A stretch of 64,000 nt of DNA from Streptomyces sp. GS7 (lineage in GTDB: Bacteria > Actinomycetota > Actinomycetes > Streptomycetales > Streptomycetaceae): positions 3,155,501 through 3,219,500 of the forward strand of contig NZ_CP047146.1 of NCBI RefSeq assembly GCF_009834125.1, written 5' to 3'. Positions within the stretch are counted from its first letter, which is position 1. The number at the start of each line of letters is the position of its first letter. The notes under the pieces are model-generated. The model saw only the letters and a program-made list of their open reading frames with translations. It was not told the DNA's origin and did no database searches. A program made the translations under genes and the position numbers. Shown one piece after another: positions 50,262 to 58,356 of this stretch.

Positions 50262-51890
50262 TCACGCCCCCCGCTCGCCCGACACCACGGCCTTCGCCCA
50301 GCGGTAGTCCGCCTTGCCGCTGGGCGAGCGCTGGATGCGGTCGGTGAAGACGACGTCGCGCGGGATCTTGTAGCCGGCGAGCCGGGCCCGGCAGTGGGCC
50401 TGGATCCCCGCGGCGTCCAGCACGTCCGCCCCGTCGCGGAGCTGGACGACGGCGGCGACGCGATGGCCCCAGCGCTCGTCGGGAACACCCGCCACCAGTG
50501 CGTCATACACATCCGGATGGGACTTCAGGGCCTGCTCGACCTCCTCCGGATAGACCTTCTCGCCACCGGAGTTGATGCACTGCGAGCCGCGGCCCAGGAC
50601 GGTGACGACGCCCTGCGCGTCGACGGTCGCCATGTCGCCGAGCAGCACCCATCGGTCGCCGTGCGCCTCGAAGAACGTCTCGGCGGTCTTGGCGGGGTCG
50701 TTGTGGTAGCCGAGCGGTACGTGGCCGCGCAGGGCGATGCGGCCCGGCTCGCCGACCGCCACCGGCTCGTGGCTGACCGGATCCACCACCGCCGTACGGG
50801 AGTTGACGTTCAGCCGGAAACCGTTCCGCGGCCCCGAGTCGTTTGTCGCGGTGCCGTTGAAGCCGGACTCGGAGGAGCCGAAGTTGTTCAGCAGCATCGC
50901 GTCCGGGACCAGAGCGCCGAACTGCGCGCGCACCGTCTCGGAGAGGATCGCGCCGGAGCTGCTGACGCTGAGGAGGGAGGAGCAGTCCGCCCCCTTGAGG
51001 GGGCCGCCGAGCGCGTCGACGAGGGGGCGCAGCATCGCGTCACCGACCAGCGAGACGCTGGTGACCCGCTCCCGCTCGACGGTGCGCAGAACCTCTTCGG
51101 GCACGTACTTGCGGTGGAGGACGACCTTCTGGCCGAAGTGGAAGGCGATGAACGCGGTGAGGGTGGAGGTGCCGTGCATCAGCGGCGGCGTCGGGAAGAA
51201 GACGAGGCCGTCACCGCCGGCCGCGACCCGTTCGGCCAGTTCCGCGGGGCGCCCGACCGGCTCTCCGGTCGGTGCGCCGCCGCCCATCCCGGAGAAGAAG
51301 ATGTCCTCGTGGCGCCACACCACACCCTTGGGCATGCCGGTGGTGCCGCCGGTGTAGATGACGATCCGGTCGTCGGCGGAGCGGGGGCCGAAGCCGCGCT
51401 CCGGCGAACCGGCCGCCTCGGCGTCCGCGAGCGGGACGGGGGCGGGCCGCGGCTCGGGGGCGCCGGGGGGCGGGGTGCCGACCCGGACCAGGTGCCGCAG
51501 CTTCGTCGTCTGCGGCAGGGCGGCGGCGACCCGTTCGGTGAACTCCGCGTCGAAGACCAGCGCCACCAGGTCGGCGTCGCGGTAGAGGTAGACCAACTCC
51601 TCTTCGACGTAGCGGTAGTTGACGTTCACCGGCACGGCACGGATCTTCAGGCAGGCGTAGGCGGCCTGGACGTACTCGACGCCGTTGTAGAGGTGCAGCC
51701 CGACGTGGTCGCCGGGGCCGATGCCGCGGTCGGCGAGGTGGTGGGCGAGGCGGTTGGCGGCGCGGTCGAGCTGCGCGTAGGTCAGCCGCCGCTCCGCGCC
51801 GGTGCCGGGATGGTCGAGGTACACCAGCGCCTCGCGGTCCGGGACCGTGTCGACGATCGACTCGAAGAGGTCGGCAAGGTTGTACTCCAC
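50262..51890 (-). CDS. fadD19: Steroid-side-chain acyl-CoA synthetase, FadD19-like
   Basis: A 542-residue adenylate-forming ligase. Motifs are IVIYTGGTTGMPKGVVWRHE near residues 174-193, LNNFGSSESGFNG near 315-327, GDMATVDAQGVVTVLGRGSQ near 395-414, and PSGKADYRWAK at the end. The GSQCINSGGEKVYPEEVE hinge and IYTGGTTG loop are typical of the FadD19/FadD17 branch rather than of short- or long-chain ligases. In rhodococci FadD19 activates the carboxylated side chain of C24-branched sterols. The start is GTG 51890 with GGAGGAG upstream. It is divergent from the crotonase-DUF35-Ltp operon, the same gene company as in the mycobacterial cholesterol locus, which supports the symbol. Confidence 0.85.
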   Translation of the reverse strand: MEYNLADLFESIVDTVPDREALVYLDHPGTGAERRLTYAQLDRAANRLAHHLADRGIGPGDHVGLHLYNGVEYVQAAYACLKIRAVPVNVNYRYVEEELVYLYRDADLVALVFDAEFTERVAAALPQTTKLRHLVRVGTPPPGAPEPRPAPVPLADAEAAGSPERGFGPRSADDRIVIYTGGTTGMPKGVVWRHEDIFFSGMGGGAPTGEPVGRPAELAERVAAGGDGLVFFPTPPLMHGTSTLTAFIAFHFGQKVVLHRKYVPEEVLRTVERERVTSVSLVGDAMLRPLVDALGGPLKGADCSSLLSVSSSGAILSETVRAQFGALVPDAMLLNNFGSSESGFNGTATNDSGPRNGFRLNVNSRTAVVDPVSHEPVAVGEPGRIALRGHVPLGYHNDPAKTAETFFEAHGDRWVLLGDMATVDAQGVVTVLGRGSQCINSGGEKVYPEEVEQALKSHPDVYDALVAGVPDERWGHRVAAVVQLRDGADVLDAAGIQAHCRARLAGYKIPRDVVFTDRIQRSPSGKADYRWAKAVVSGERGA

Positions 51891-51980
51891 GTCTCCTCCA
51901 GATCGCGCGGACGGCGGCGGACGGCGGCCCGGCGGTCATTAGAGCGCCGCGGGGAAGAGCAGGGAAGGGCCGCGGCGAAG

Positions 51981-52003
51981 AAAACTGACTGTGCGTCAGA
52001 AAA
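51981..52003. promoter_or_regulatory. CTGAC-N5-GTCAG palindrome, second copy of the TTTCTGACGCA motif
   Basis: CTGACTGTGCGTCAG lies at 51985-51999, flanked by AAAA on each side. Read on the minus strand it begins TTTTCTGACGCA, the same core as the perfect palindrome at 40046-40066. It is centred between fadD19 and the crotonase operon and can therefore govern both. Confidence 0.6.
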
Positions 52004-52027
52004 GCCTTGAACTCGCCGTGCCGCTAC

Positions 52028-52041
52028 TGCAACCTGTTCTC
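52028..52041. promoter_or_regulatory. Near-match to the KstR operator before the crotonase operon
   Basis: TGCAACCTGTTCTC matches TnnAACnnGTTnnA at all defined positions except the last. It lies 22-35 bases upstream of the crotonase start, close enough for a repressor to block transcription. The perfect version lies before fadE at 32490. Confidence 0.45.
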
Positions 52042-52062
52042 GTCGTGAGACGGGAGGACGCA

Positions 52063-52908
52063 ATGGGCGGGACCGAACGACCCTCGACCACACCGCGACC
52101 GCAGCGGGCCGAGGGCACCGAACACCTCACCGTGGAGCGCGTCGGCGCGACACTGGTGCTCACCCTCAACCGGCCGGAGGCCAAGAACGCGCTCTCGCTG
52201 CCGATGCTGGTGGGCCTGTACGACGGCTGGCTGGCCGCCGACGAGGACGACGGGATCCGGTCGATCGTGCTGACCGGCGCCGGCGGCGCCTTCTGCGCCG
52301 GTATGGACCTCAAGGCGCTGGCCGGCGGCGGAATGTCCGGTGAGCGGTTCCGCGAACGGCTGCGCGCCGACCCCGATCTGCACTGGAAGGCGATGCTCCG
52401 GCACCACCGCCCGCGCAAGCCGGTCATCGCGGCCGTCGAGGGCCACTGCGTCGCCGGCGGTACCGAGATCCTCCAGGGCACCGACATCCGCGTCGCCGGC
52501 GAGAGCGCCACGTTCGGGCTCTTCGAGGTCCGGCGCGGACTGTTCCCGATCGGCGGCTCCACCGTCCGCCTCGCCCGCCAGATCCCGCGCACCCACGCCC
52601 TGGAGATGCTGCTCACCGGGCGACCGTACCCGGCGCCCGAGGCCGCCCGCATCGGCCTGATCGGCCATGTCGTGCCCGATGGCGGCGCGTTGCCGAAGGC
52701 GCTGGAGATCGCCGAGCGGATCAACGCCTGCGGCCCGCTCGCCGTCGAGGCGGTCAAGGCGTCCGTGTACGAGACCGCCGGGATGGCCGAGGCCGACGGG
52801 CTCGCCGCCGAACTCGCCCGCGGCTGGCCCGTGTTCGACACCGCCGACGCCAAGGAGGGCTCCCGCGCCTTCGCGGAGAAGCGCCCACCCGTCTTCCGGC
52901 GCGCCTGA
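52063..52908 (+). CDS. Enoyl-CoA hydratase/crotonase, EchA19-like
   Basis: A 281-residue crotonase. After a 17-residue flexible start it reads LTVERVGATLVLTLNRPEAK, the CoA loop GAGGAFCAGMDLKALAGGG, PVIAAVEGHCVAGGTEILQG with the first catalytic position Glu, and FGLFEVRRGLFPIGGSTVRL. These features agree with the hydratases of sterol side-chain beta-oxidation (EchA19 in Mycobacterium), which sit beside fadD19. The start ATG 52063 has GGGAGG upstream. It is first of four genes in a tight operon with DUF35 and two thiolase-like proteins. Confidence 0.87.
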   Translation: MGGTERPSTTPRPQRAEGTEHLTVERVGATLVLTLNRPEAKNALSLPMLVGLYDGWLAADEDDGIRSIVLTGAGGAFCAGMDLKALAGGGMSGERFRERLRADPDLHWKAMLRHHRPRKPVIAAVEGHCVAGGTEILQGTDIRVAGESATFGLFEVRRGLFPIGGSTVRLARQIPRTHALEMLLTGRPYPAPEAARIGLIGHVVPDGGALPKALEIAERINACGPLAVEAVKASVYETAGMAEADGLAAELARGWPVFDTADAKEGSRAFAEKRPPVFRRA

Positions 52909-52932
52909 CCCCCCAGAGACCGAGGAGTCCGC

Positions 52933-53880
52933 ATGTCAGAGGTCCTCACGGCGCCGCTCGTCGTGGAGTTCCCGTTCACCCGCTCGCTGGGCCCCGTCCA
53001 GAGCGCCTTCCTGACCGGGCTGCGTGAGCGCTGCGTGCTCGGGGTCCGGGCGACCGACGGGCGGGTGGTCGTACCGCCGGTCGAATACGACCCGGTCACC
53101 GCCGACGAGATCCGCGACCTGGTCGAGGTCGGCACCGGCGGCACGGTCACCACCTGGGCGTGGAACCCGTCCCCCCGCCGCGGCCAGCCCCTCGCCGCCC
53201 CCTTCGCCTGGGTCCTGGTCCGGCTCGACGGCGCCGACACCGCCCTGCTGCACGCCCTGGACGCCCCCGGCCCCGAGGCGGTACGCACCGGTATGCGGGT
53301 CCGCATCCGCTGGGCCGCGGAGCGCACCGGCGCGATCACCGACATCGCCTGCTTCGAACCGGCGGAGGGCGACCGGACGGTCCATCAACCCCAAGCGCAC
53401 AGCGGGGAGTTCGACGACCCGCTGACCGGGATCACCACCCCGGCCCGGCTCGACTACACCTACTCGCCCGGCCGCGCCCAGTCCCGCTACCTCCAGGCCC
53501 TCGCCGACCACCGGACCATCGGCGAACGCTGCCCCTCCTGCCGCAAGGTCTACGTCCCGCCCCGCGGCGCCTGCCCCACCTGCGGCGTCGCGACCACCAC
53601 CCAGGTCGAGGTCGGCCCCCGCGGCACCGTCACCACCTACTGCATCGTCAACATCAAGGCCCGCAACCTCGACATCGAGGTCCCCTACGTCTACGCCCAT
53701 ATCGCCCTGGACGGTGCCGACCTGGCGCTGCACGCCCGGATCGGCGGGATCCCGTACGACCAGGTCCGCATGGGGCTGCGCGTCGAACCGGTCTGGACCG
53801 ACGGCTCCCGCTACCCCGACCACTACCGGCCCACCGGTGAGCCCGACGCCGACTACGACAGCTACAAGGAGCTGATCTGA
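52933..53880 (+). CDS. DUF35 OB-fold protein with zinc ribbon, partner of Ltp aldolases
   Basis: A 315-residue DUF35 (acyl-CoA-associated OB-fold) protein. The first half is an OB-like domain (WAWNPSPRRGQPLAAPFAWV); the second has a rubredoxin-type zinc ribbon, CPSC and CPTC, in GERCPSCRKVYVPPRGACPT, followed by the OB-fold TVTTYCIVNI. In characterised systems DUF35 domains bind the CoA chain and are required by the neighbouring thiolase-like protein to perform a retro-aldol cleavage of steroid side chains. The mycobacterial counterpart lies in the same order beside Ltp4 and Ltp3. The stop codon shares one base with the next gene's ATG (TGATG), showing tight coupling. Confidence 0.88.
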   Translation: MSEVLTAPLVVEFPFTRSLGPVQSAFLTGLRERCVLGVRATDGRVVVPPVEYDPVTADEIRDLVEVGTGGTVTTWAWNPSPRRGQPLAAPFAWVLVRLDGADTALLHALDAPGPEAVRTGMRVRIRWAAERTGAITDIACFEPAEGDRTVHQPQAHSGEFDDPLTGITTPARLDYTYSPGRAQSRYLQALADHRTIGERCPSCRKVYVPPRGACPTCGVATTTQVEVGPRGTVTTYCIVNIKARNLDIEVPYVYAHIALDGADLALHARIGGIPYDQVRMGLRVEPVWTDGSRYPDHYRPTGEPDADYDSYKELI

Positions 53881-54989
53881 TGCCCGAGCCAGCGCGCGCA
53901 GCGGCGCGGGAACCGGTCCGGGGCGCGGCGCGGGACGTCGCCGTCGTCGCCTTCGCGCAGAGCGGGCACGTCCGCGACAGCGCGGCGACCTCCGAGGTCG
54001 AGATGCTGCTGCCGGTACTCCACGACGTCCTGGCGCAGACCGGACTCCGCGCCCGGGACATCGACTTCACCTGCTCCGGATCCTCCGACTACCTCGCCGG
54101 CCGGGCCTTCTCCTTCACCATGGCCCTGGACGGCGTCGGCGCCTGGCCGCCGATCTCCGAATCCCATGTCGAGATGGACGGCGCCTGGGCGCTCTACGAG
54201 GCGTGGGTGAAGATCCTCACCGGCGAGGCCGACACCGCACTGGTCTACGCGTACGGCAAGTCCTCGTCCGGCGACGTCCGCGAGGTCCTCACCCGACAGC
54301 TCGACCCGTACTATGTCGCCCCGCTGTGGCCGGACTCCGTCGCGCTCGCCGCGCTCCAGGCCCGGGCGCTGATCGACGCCGGACTGACCGACGAGCGCCG
54401 GCCGGCCGGCACGGCCGCCCGGCGCCGCGGCGGGCCGGTGCGGCCACCGGGCGAGTACGTGGTCGCGCCGCTGCGCACCGGCGACTGCCCGCCCGTCGTC
54501 GACGGCGCCGCGGCCGTCGTCCTCGCCGCCGGGGACACCGCCCGCCGGCTCACCGACCGCCCCGCCTGGATCCGCGGCCTGGACCACCGCATCGAGGCCC
54601 ACAGCCTGGGCGTCCGCGACCTCACCGACTCCCCGTCCACCCGGCTCGCCGCGGAGCGCGCCGGCGCCTTCGAACGCCCCGTGGACACGGCCGAGTTGCA
54701 CGCCCCGTTCGCCTCTCAGGAGGTCGTCCTGCGCCGCGCACTGAAGCTCGACGGGCCGCGGGGCGCGCACGTCCGCATCAACCCGTCCGGCGGCGCGCTC
54801 GCCGCCAACCCCGTCATGGCCGCCGGCCTGATCCGGATCGGCGAGGCCGCCGCCCGTATCCGGCGCGGCGAGTCGGACCGCGCCCTGGCACACGCCACCT
54901 CGGGCCCGTGCCTCCAGCAGAACCTGGTCGCCGTCCTCGAAGGGGACCCGCGGCCGGGCACCGGCGGACAACCCGAGGAGGGGCAGTGA
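53880..54989 (+). CDS. ltp4: Thiolase-like sterol side-chain aldolase, Ltp4-like
   Basis: A 369-residue SCP2-thiolase-fold protein. Recognisable are DVAVVAFAQSGHVRDSAATS, DFTCSGSSDYLAGRAFSFTM, HVEMDGAWALYEAWVKILTG and the C-terminal VRINPSGGALAANPVMAAGL. At the place where thiolases carry the nucleophilic Cys (N-x-C-A-S-G) it has VEMDGAWA, so it cannot be an ordinary thiolase. This loss is characteristic of the lipid-transfer-protein aldolases. In rhodococci ltp3 and ltp4 are needed for degradation of C24-branched sterol side chains. It overlaps DUF35 by one base and the next gene by four. The specific Ltp4 label rests on gene order. Confidence 0.82.
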   Translation: MPEPARAAAREPVRGAARDVAVVAFAQSGHVRDSAATSEVEMLLPVLHDVLAQTGLRARDIDFTCSGSSDYLAGRAFSFTMALDGVGAWPPISESHVEMDGAWALYEAWVKILTGEADTALVYAYGKSSSGDVREVLTRQLDPYYVAPLWPDSVALAALQARALIDAGLTDERRPAGTAARRRGGPVRPPGEYVVAPLRTGDCPPVVDGAAAVVLAAGDTARRLTDRPAWIRGLDHRIEAHSLGVRDLTDSPSTRLAAERAGAFERPVDTAELHAPFASQEVVLRRALKLDGPRGAHVRINPSGGALAANPVMAAGLIRIGEAAARIRRGESDRALAHATSGPCLQQNLVAVLEGDPRPGTGGQPEEGQ

Positions 54990-56152
54990 GCAAGGAGCCC
55001 GTGGCCGTCGTCGGCATCGGCCAGACCAAGCACGTCGCCGCCCGCCGCGACGTCTCCCTCGCCGGCCTGGTGCGCGAGGCCGCCCAACGCGCCCTGGACG
55101 ACGCGGCGTTGCACTGGGCGGACATCGACGCCGTGGTCATCGGCAAGGCCCCCGACTTCTTCGAGGGGGTGATGATGCCGGAGCTCTACCTCGCCGACGC
55201 GCTCGGCGCCGTCGGCAAGCCGATGCTGCGGGTGCACACCGCCGGCTCCGTCGGCGGCTCCACCGCCCTGGTCGCGGCCAACCTCGTCGCCGCCCGGGTG
55301 CACCGCACGGTCCTCACCCTCGCCTTCGAGAAGCAGTCCGAGTCCAACGCCATGTGGGGCCTGTCCCTCCCCGTCCCCTTCCAGCAGCCGCTGCTGGCCG
55401 GCGCCGGCGGATTCTTCGCCCCGCACGTCCGCGCGTACATGCGGCGCACCGGCGCCCCCGACACCGTCGGCTCCCTCGTCGCGTACAAGGACCGCCGCAA
55501 CGCCCTCAAGAACCCCTACGCCCACCTCCACGAGCACGGCCTCACGCTGGAGAAGGTCCAGTCCTCGCCGATGCTCTGGGACCCGATCCGCTACTCCGAG
55601 ACCTGCCCGTCCTCCGACGGCGCCTGCGCGATGATCCTCACCGACCACACCGGCGCCGCCGGCTCCCCGCGCCCGCCGGCCTGGGTGCACGGCGGGGCGA
55701 TGCGCAGCGAACCCACCCTCTTCGCCGGCAAGGACTTCGTCTCCCCTCAGGCCGGCAAGGACTGCGCCGCCGACGTCTACCGCCAGGCCGGCATCACCGA
55801 CCCGCGCCGCCAGATCGACGCCGTCGAGATGTACGTCCCGTTCTCCTGGTACGAGCCGATGTGGCTGGAGAACCTCGGCTTCGCCCAGGAGGGCGAGGGC
55901 TGGAAGCTCACCGAGGCCGGCGTCACCGAACTCGACGGCGACCTCCCCGTCAACCCCTCCGGCGGCGTCCTGTCCACCAACCCCATCGGCGCCTCCGGCA
56001 TGATCCGCTTCGCGGAGGCCGCCCTCCAGGTGCGCGGCCAGGCCGGTGAGCACCAAGTGGACGGCGCCCGCCGGGCGTTGGGACACGCCTACGGGGGCGG
56101 TTCCCAGTTCTTCGCCATGTGGCTGGTGGGCGCCGAACCGCCCGCCCGCTGA
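54986..56152 (+). CDS. ltp3: Thiolase-like sterol side-chain aldolase, Ltp3-like
   Basis: A 388-residue SCP2-thiolase-fold protein. It begins PVAVVGIGQTKHVAARRDVS, continues DIDAVVIGKAPDFFEGVMMP, and has RVHTAGSVGGSTALVAANLV where the thiolase Cys motif would be; Ser or Gly replaces Cys. The C-terminal VNPSGGVLSTNPIGASGMIR and ALGHAYGGGSQFFAMWL keep the His and Gly-rich active-site loops. GTG 54986 overlaps the upstream stop as GTGA, with GAGGAGGGG as ribosome-binding site. It is the last gene of the operon and probably forms a complex with the Ltp4-like protein and DUF35. Confidence 0.82.
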   Translation: MSKEPVAVVGIGQTKHVAARRDVSLAGLVREAAQRALDDAALHWADIDAVVIGKAPDFFEGVMMPELYLADALGAVGKPMLRVHTAGSVGGSTALVAANLVAARVHRTVLTLAFEKQSESNAMWGLSLPVPFQQPLLAGAGGFFAPHVRAYMRRTGAPDTVGSLVAYKDRRNALKNPYAHLHEHGLTLEKVQSSPMLWDPIRYSETCPSSDGACAMILTDHTGAAGSPRPPAWVHGGAMRSEPTLFAGKDFVSPQAGKDCAADVYRQAGITDPRRQIDAVEMYVPFSWYEPMWLENLGFAQEGEGWKLTEAGVTELDGDLPVNPSGGVLSTNPIGASGMIRFAEAALQVRGQAGEHQVDGARRALGHAYGGGSQFFAMWLVGAEPPAR

Positions 56153-56250
56153 CGTCCGACCGCGCCCGCGGACCGCCGCCCGACGTCCCCTGTCGGTCCC
56201 CGGGCGCAGTCGTTACGCTGGCCCGGACGACGACCGGGAGGAGCGGTTAC

Positions 56251-56493
56251 GTGGCCGACAGCATCACCGAGCAGCGGCTCGCGGGCGGGCCCAGGCCCGA
56301 ACTCGACCTGACGCACGCCGAATGGCAGTCGAGCAGCCAAGGGGTGGGCGGCGATGTCCAGGTCGCGTTCATCGAGGGGTACATCGCCATGCGCAACGGC
56401 CGCAGTCCGGAGATACCGGCCCTCATCTTCACCCCCGCCGAATGGCGGGGCTTCGTCCTCGGCGCCCGCGAGGGCGAGTTCGACCTGACCTAG
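56251..56493 (+). CDS. DUF397 domain protein
   Basis: An 80-residue DUF397 protein. The family pattern is visible as DLTHAEWQSSSQGVGGDVQV, then VAFIEGYIAMRNGRSPEIPA, then LIFTPAEWRGFVLGAREGEF. In streptomycetes these small proteins usually follow an XRE-family (Scr1-type) regulator gene with which they act. Here none is adjacent, so it is an orphan. The start is GTG 56251 with GGAGGAG eight bases upstream. Confidence 0.88.
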   Translation: MADSITEQRLAGGPRPELDLTHAEWQSSSQGVGGDVQVAFIEGYIAMRNGRSPEIPALIFTPAEWRGFVLGAREGEFDLT

Positions 56494-56580
56494 GGCGCGG
56501 GCGAGCGCGGGACGGCGGCGTCGCCGCGTCGCGCTTCGGACACCTCGACGGGCACGTCTCCCCCCCCGCCGCGCTCACTG

Positions 56581-58071
56581 CTACGCCGGAGCGAAGGGTG
56601 CGAGCGCGTAACCGTCCCAGATGCGGCGGGAGGCGTCTTCGGGGTAGGGCGCGGTCGTGGGTTCGGCGTCCAGGACGCGGGTGAGGTGCCGGTCCGGGGT
56701 GTAGGCGGACCACCCGGCGTCCCCGGTGGTGGCGAAACGCACCCACGCCTGGTGCAGTTCCCGCGATACCGCGAGTGCCCCGGGGGTGGGCGGGTCGCCG
56801 ACGAGATCCCTGCCGGTGGGGCTGTCCAGCGTGCCGAAGGCCAGGGGGACGTCGAGGCCGTGGCAGGCGCCCAGGGCGCCTCCGACGGCCGGGGACGGCA
56901 GCCGCAGTTCGAAGAGGAACGAGGTGCCGCCGGCCGCGGCGTTCGTCTGGGCCAGGTGCAGTGACGGCATGCGGAAGAGGGCGTCCGCGTAGACCGTTTC
57001 CAGCAGTTCCCCGGGGGTGGCCCGCGGGTGGGCGGCGCGGTAGGCGGCCGGACCGTCCGGCGCCGGGGCGAAGAGAGCCAGGGCGGTTGCGGCCTCCTCC
57101 TCGGTGAACCCCTTCGCCCGTCCGCTCATCACGCTGAACAGCCGGAACTCGTCGCGGGTATGGCCCACGAGGAGCTCGATTCCGCCGGCTCGGCCACCGG
57201 CCGGCGGCTGCCAGGGCGATACGGCGAGGACCTCGCCGTCGACGACGGGATGGACGGCGACACCGGTGCGGGAGATCGGTCCCCAACTCTCCAGATACCG
57301 GGGGAGTTCGGTGCCGAGCGAGGTCAGTTCCGCGGCCAGACGCCGGGGGGAGACACCGGAGAGGGCCCGTGCGGTGGGCGCCGTGCCGAGCCGGCCCGCC
57401 AGCGCGGCGGTGACCTGCTCCGCCAGTGCCGGCGTGCAGTGGCCGCCCGGCACGGAGTGGGCGATGGCGCGTCGGAACAGGCCGCGCACCGGCTTCATCG
57501 TCAGCAGGGCGGCGACGGATCCCGCCCCGGCGGACTGCCCGGCCACAGTGACCTGGTCGGGGTCCCCGCCGAACGCGGCGATGTTCCGCCGTACCCAGTG
57601 CAGCGCCGCGATCTGGTCGAGGAACCCGCGGTTGGCCGGGGCGCCGTCGAGGAAGGCGAAACCCTCGGCGCCCAACCGGTAGTTGACGCTCACCACGACG
57701 AGCCCCGCCGCGGCCAGCGCCGCGGGGTCGTACATCGGGTCGCTCGACGTCCCCGCGATATAGGCGCCCCCGTGGATCCACACCAGCACCGGCAGCCCCG
57801 CCGCTCCCGGGTCCGGCGTGCAGACGTTGAGCGTCAGCCAGTCCGTGCCCTCTTCCGTGCTCGCCCGAACCGGCCCGGACTGCGGTGCCGCCGGCCCGAA
57901 CTCCGCCGCCTCCCGCGTCCCGTCCCAGCGCGGCACCGGCACGGGTGCGGCGAACCGCAGCGCTCCCACCGGCGGTGCGGCGTACGGGATGCCGCGGAAC
58001 ACCGCGTGCCCCTGCCGGCGACGCCCGCGTAGCGCGCCTTCCGCGGTACGTACTGTCGGCTGCTCGGACAT
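56581..58071 (-). CDS. Carboxylesterase type B
   Basis: A 496-residue alpha/beta-hydrolase of the carboxylesterase B family, hydrolysing carboxylic esters or amides. The oxyanion block LPVLVWIHGGAYIAGTSSDP, then LVVVSVNYRLGAEGFAFLDG and QIAALHWVRRNIAAFGGDPD lead to the nucleophile Ser in VTVAGQSAGAGSVAALLTMK near residues 184-203. The acid and His follow in the C-terminal half (LGACHGLDVPLAFGTLD holds the likely His). No signal peptide is present, so it is cytoplasmic. ATG 58071 has AGGGAG four bases upstream. A GC-only hexamer tandem repeat lies in its upstream region. Confidence 0.92.
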   Translation of the reverse strand: MSEQPTVRTAEGALRGRRRQGHAVFRGIPYAAPPVGALRFAAPVPVPRWDGTREAAEFGPAAPQSGPVRASTEEGTDWLTLNVCTPDPGAAGLPVLVWIHGGAYIAGTSSDPMYDPAALAAAGLVVVSVNYRLGAEGFAFLDGAPANRGFLDQIAALHWVRRNIAAFGGDPDQVTVAGQSAGAGSVAALLTMKPVRGLFRRAIAHSVPGGHCTPALAEQVTAALAGRLGTAPTARALSGVSPRRLAAELTSLGTELPRYLESWGPISRTGVAVHPVVDGEVLAVSPWQPPAGGRAGGIELLVGHTRDEFRLFSVMSGRAKGFTEEEAATALALFAPAPDGPAAYRAAHPRATPGELLETVYADALFRMPSLHLAQTNAAAGGTSFLFELRLPSPAVGGALGACHGLDVPLAFGTLDSPTGRDLVGDPPTPGALAVSRELHQAWVRFATTGDAGWSAYTPDRHLTRVLDAEPTTAPYPEDASRRIWDGYALAPFAPA

Positions 58072-58194
58072 GCAACTCCCTTCCTCCGTGGGCCTCCAGG
58101 GTTATCGGCCATCTGTATTATGTCAAGTGTATGGAGAAGGGCTGGAGGGGCGGCGAGGGGGAAACGGGTGGGGCACGCGAACGAGCCCCACCCC

Positions 58195-58218
58195 GCCCCC
58201 GCCCCCGCCCCCGCCCCC
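58195..58218. repeat. (GCCCCC)4 tandem repeat with G-quadruplex potential
   Basis: Four perfect GCCCCC hexamers follow a CCCC run (58191-58194), giving five regularly spaced C-tracts on the plus strand and five G-tracts on the minus strand. This satisfies the usual G-quadruplex pattern. It lies about 120-150 bases upstream of the carboxylesterase start, with the G-rich strand being the coding strand of that gene. Confidence 0.75.
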
Positions 58219-58356
58219 GTCGACCGGCACCGGGACCGGTCCCAAGACCGCTACGTGGACCGGACGTTCGACGGAGGCGAGGGGCGCGCGGGGCCCCTTG
58301 TGGGGGGGGAACTCGCTTCCTTCCGGCGGTGGTTGAGGCCCCGCCGGACCGGCGCC

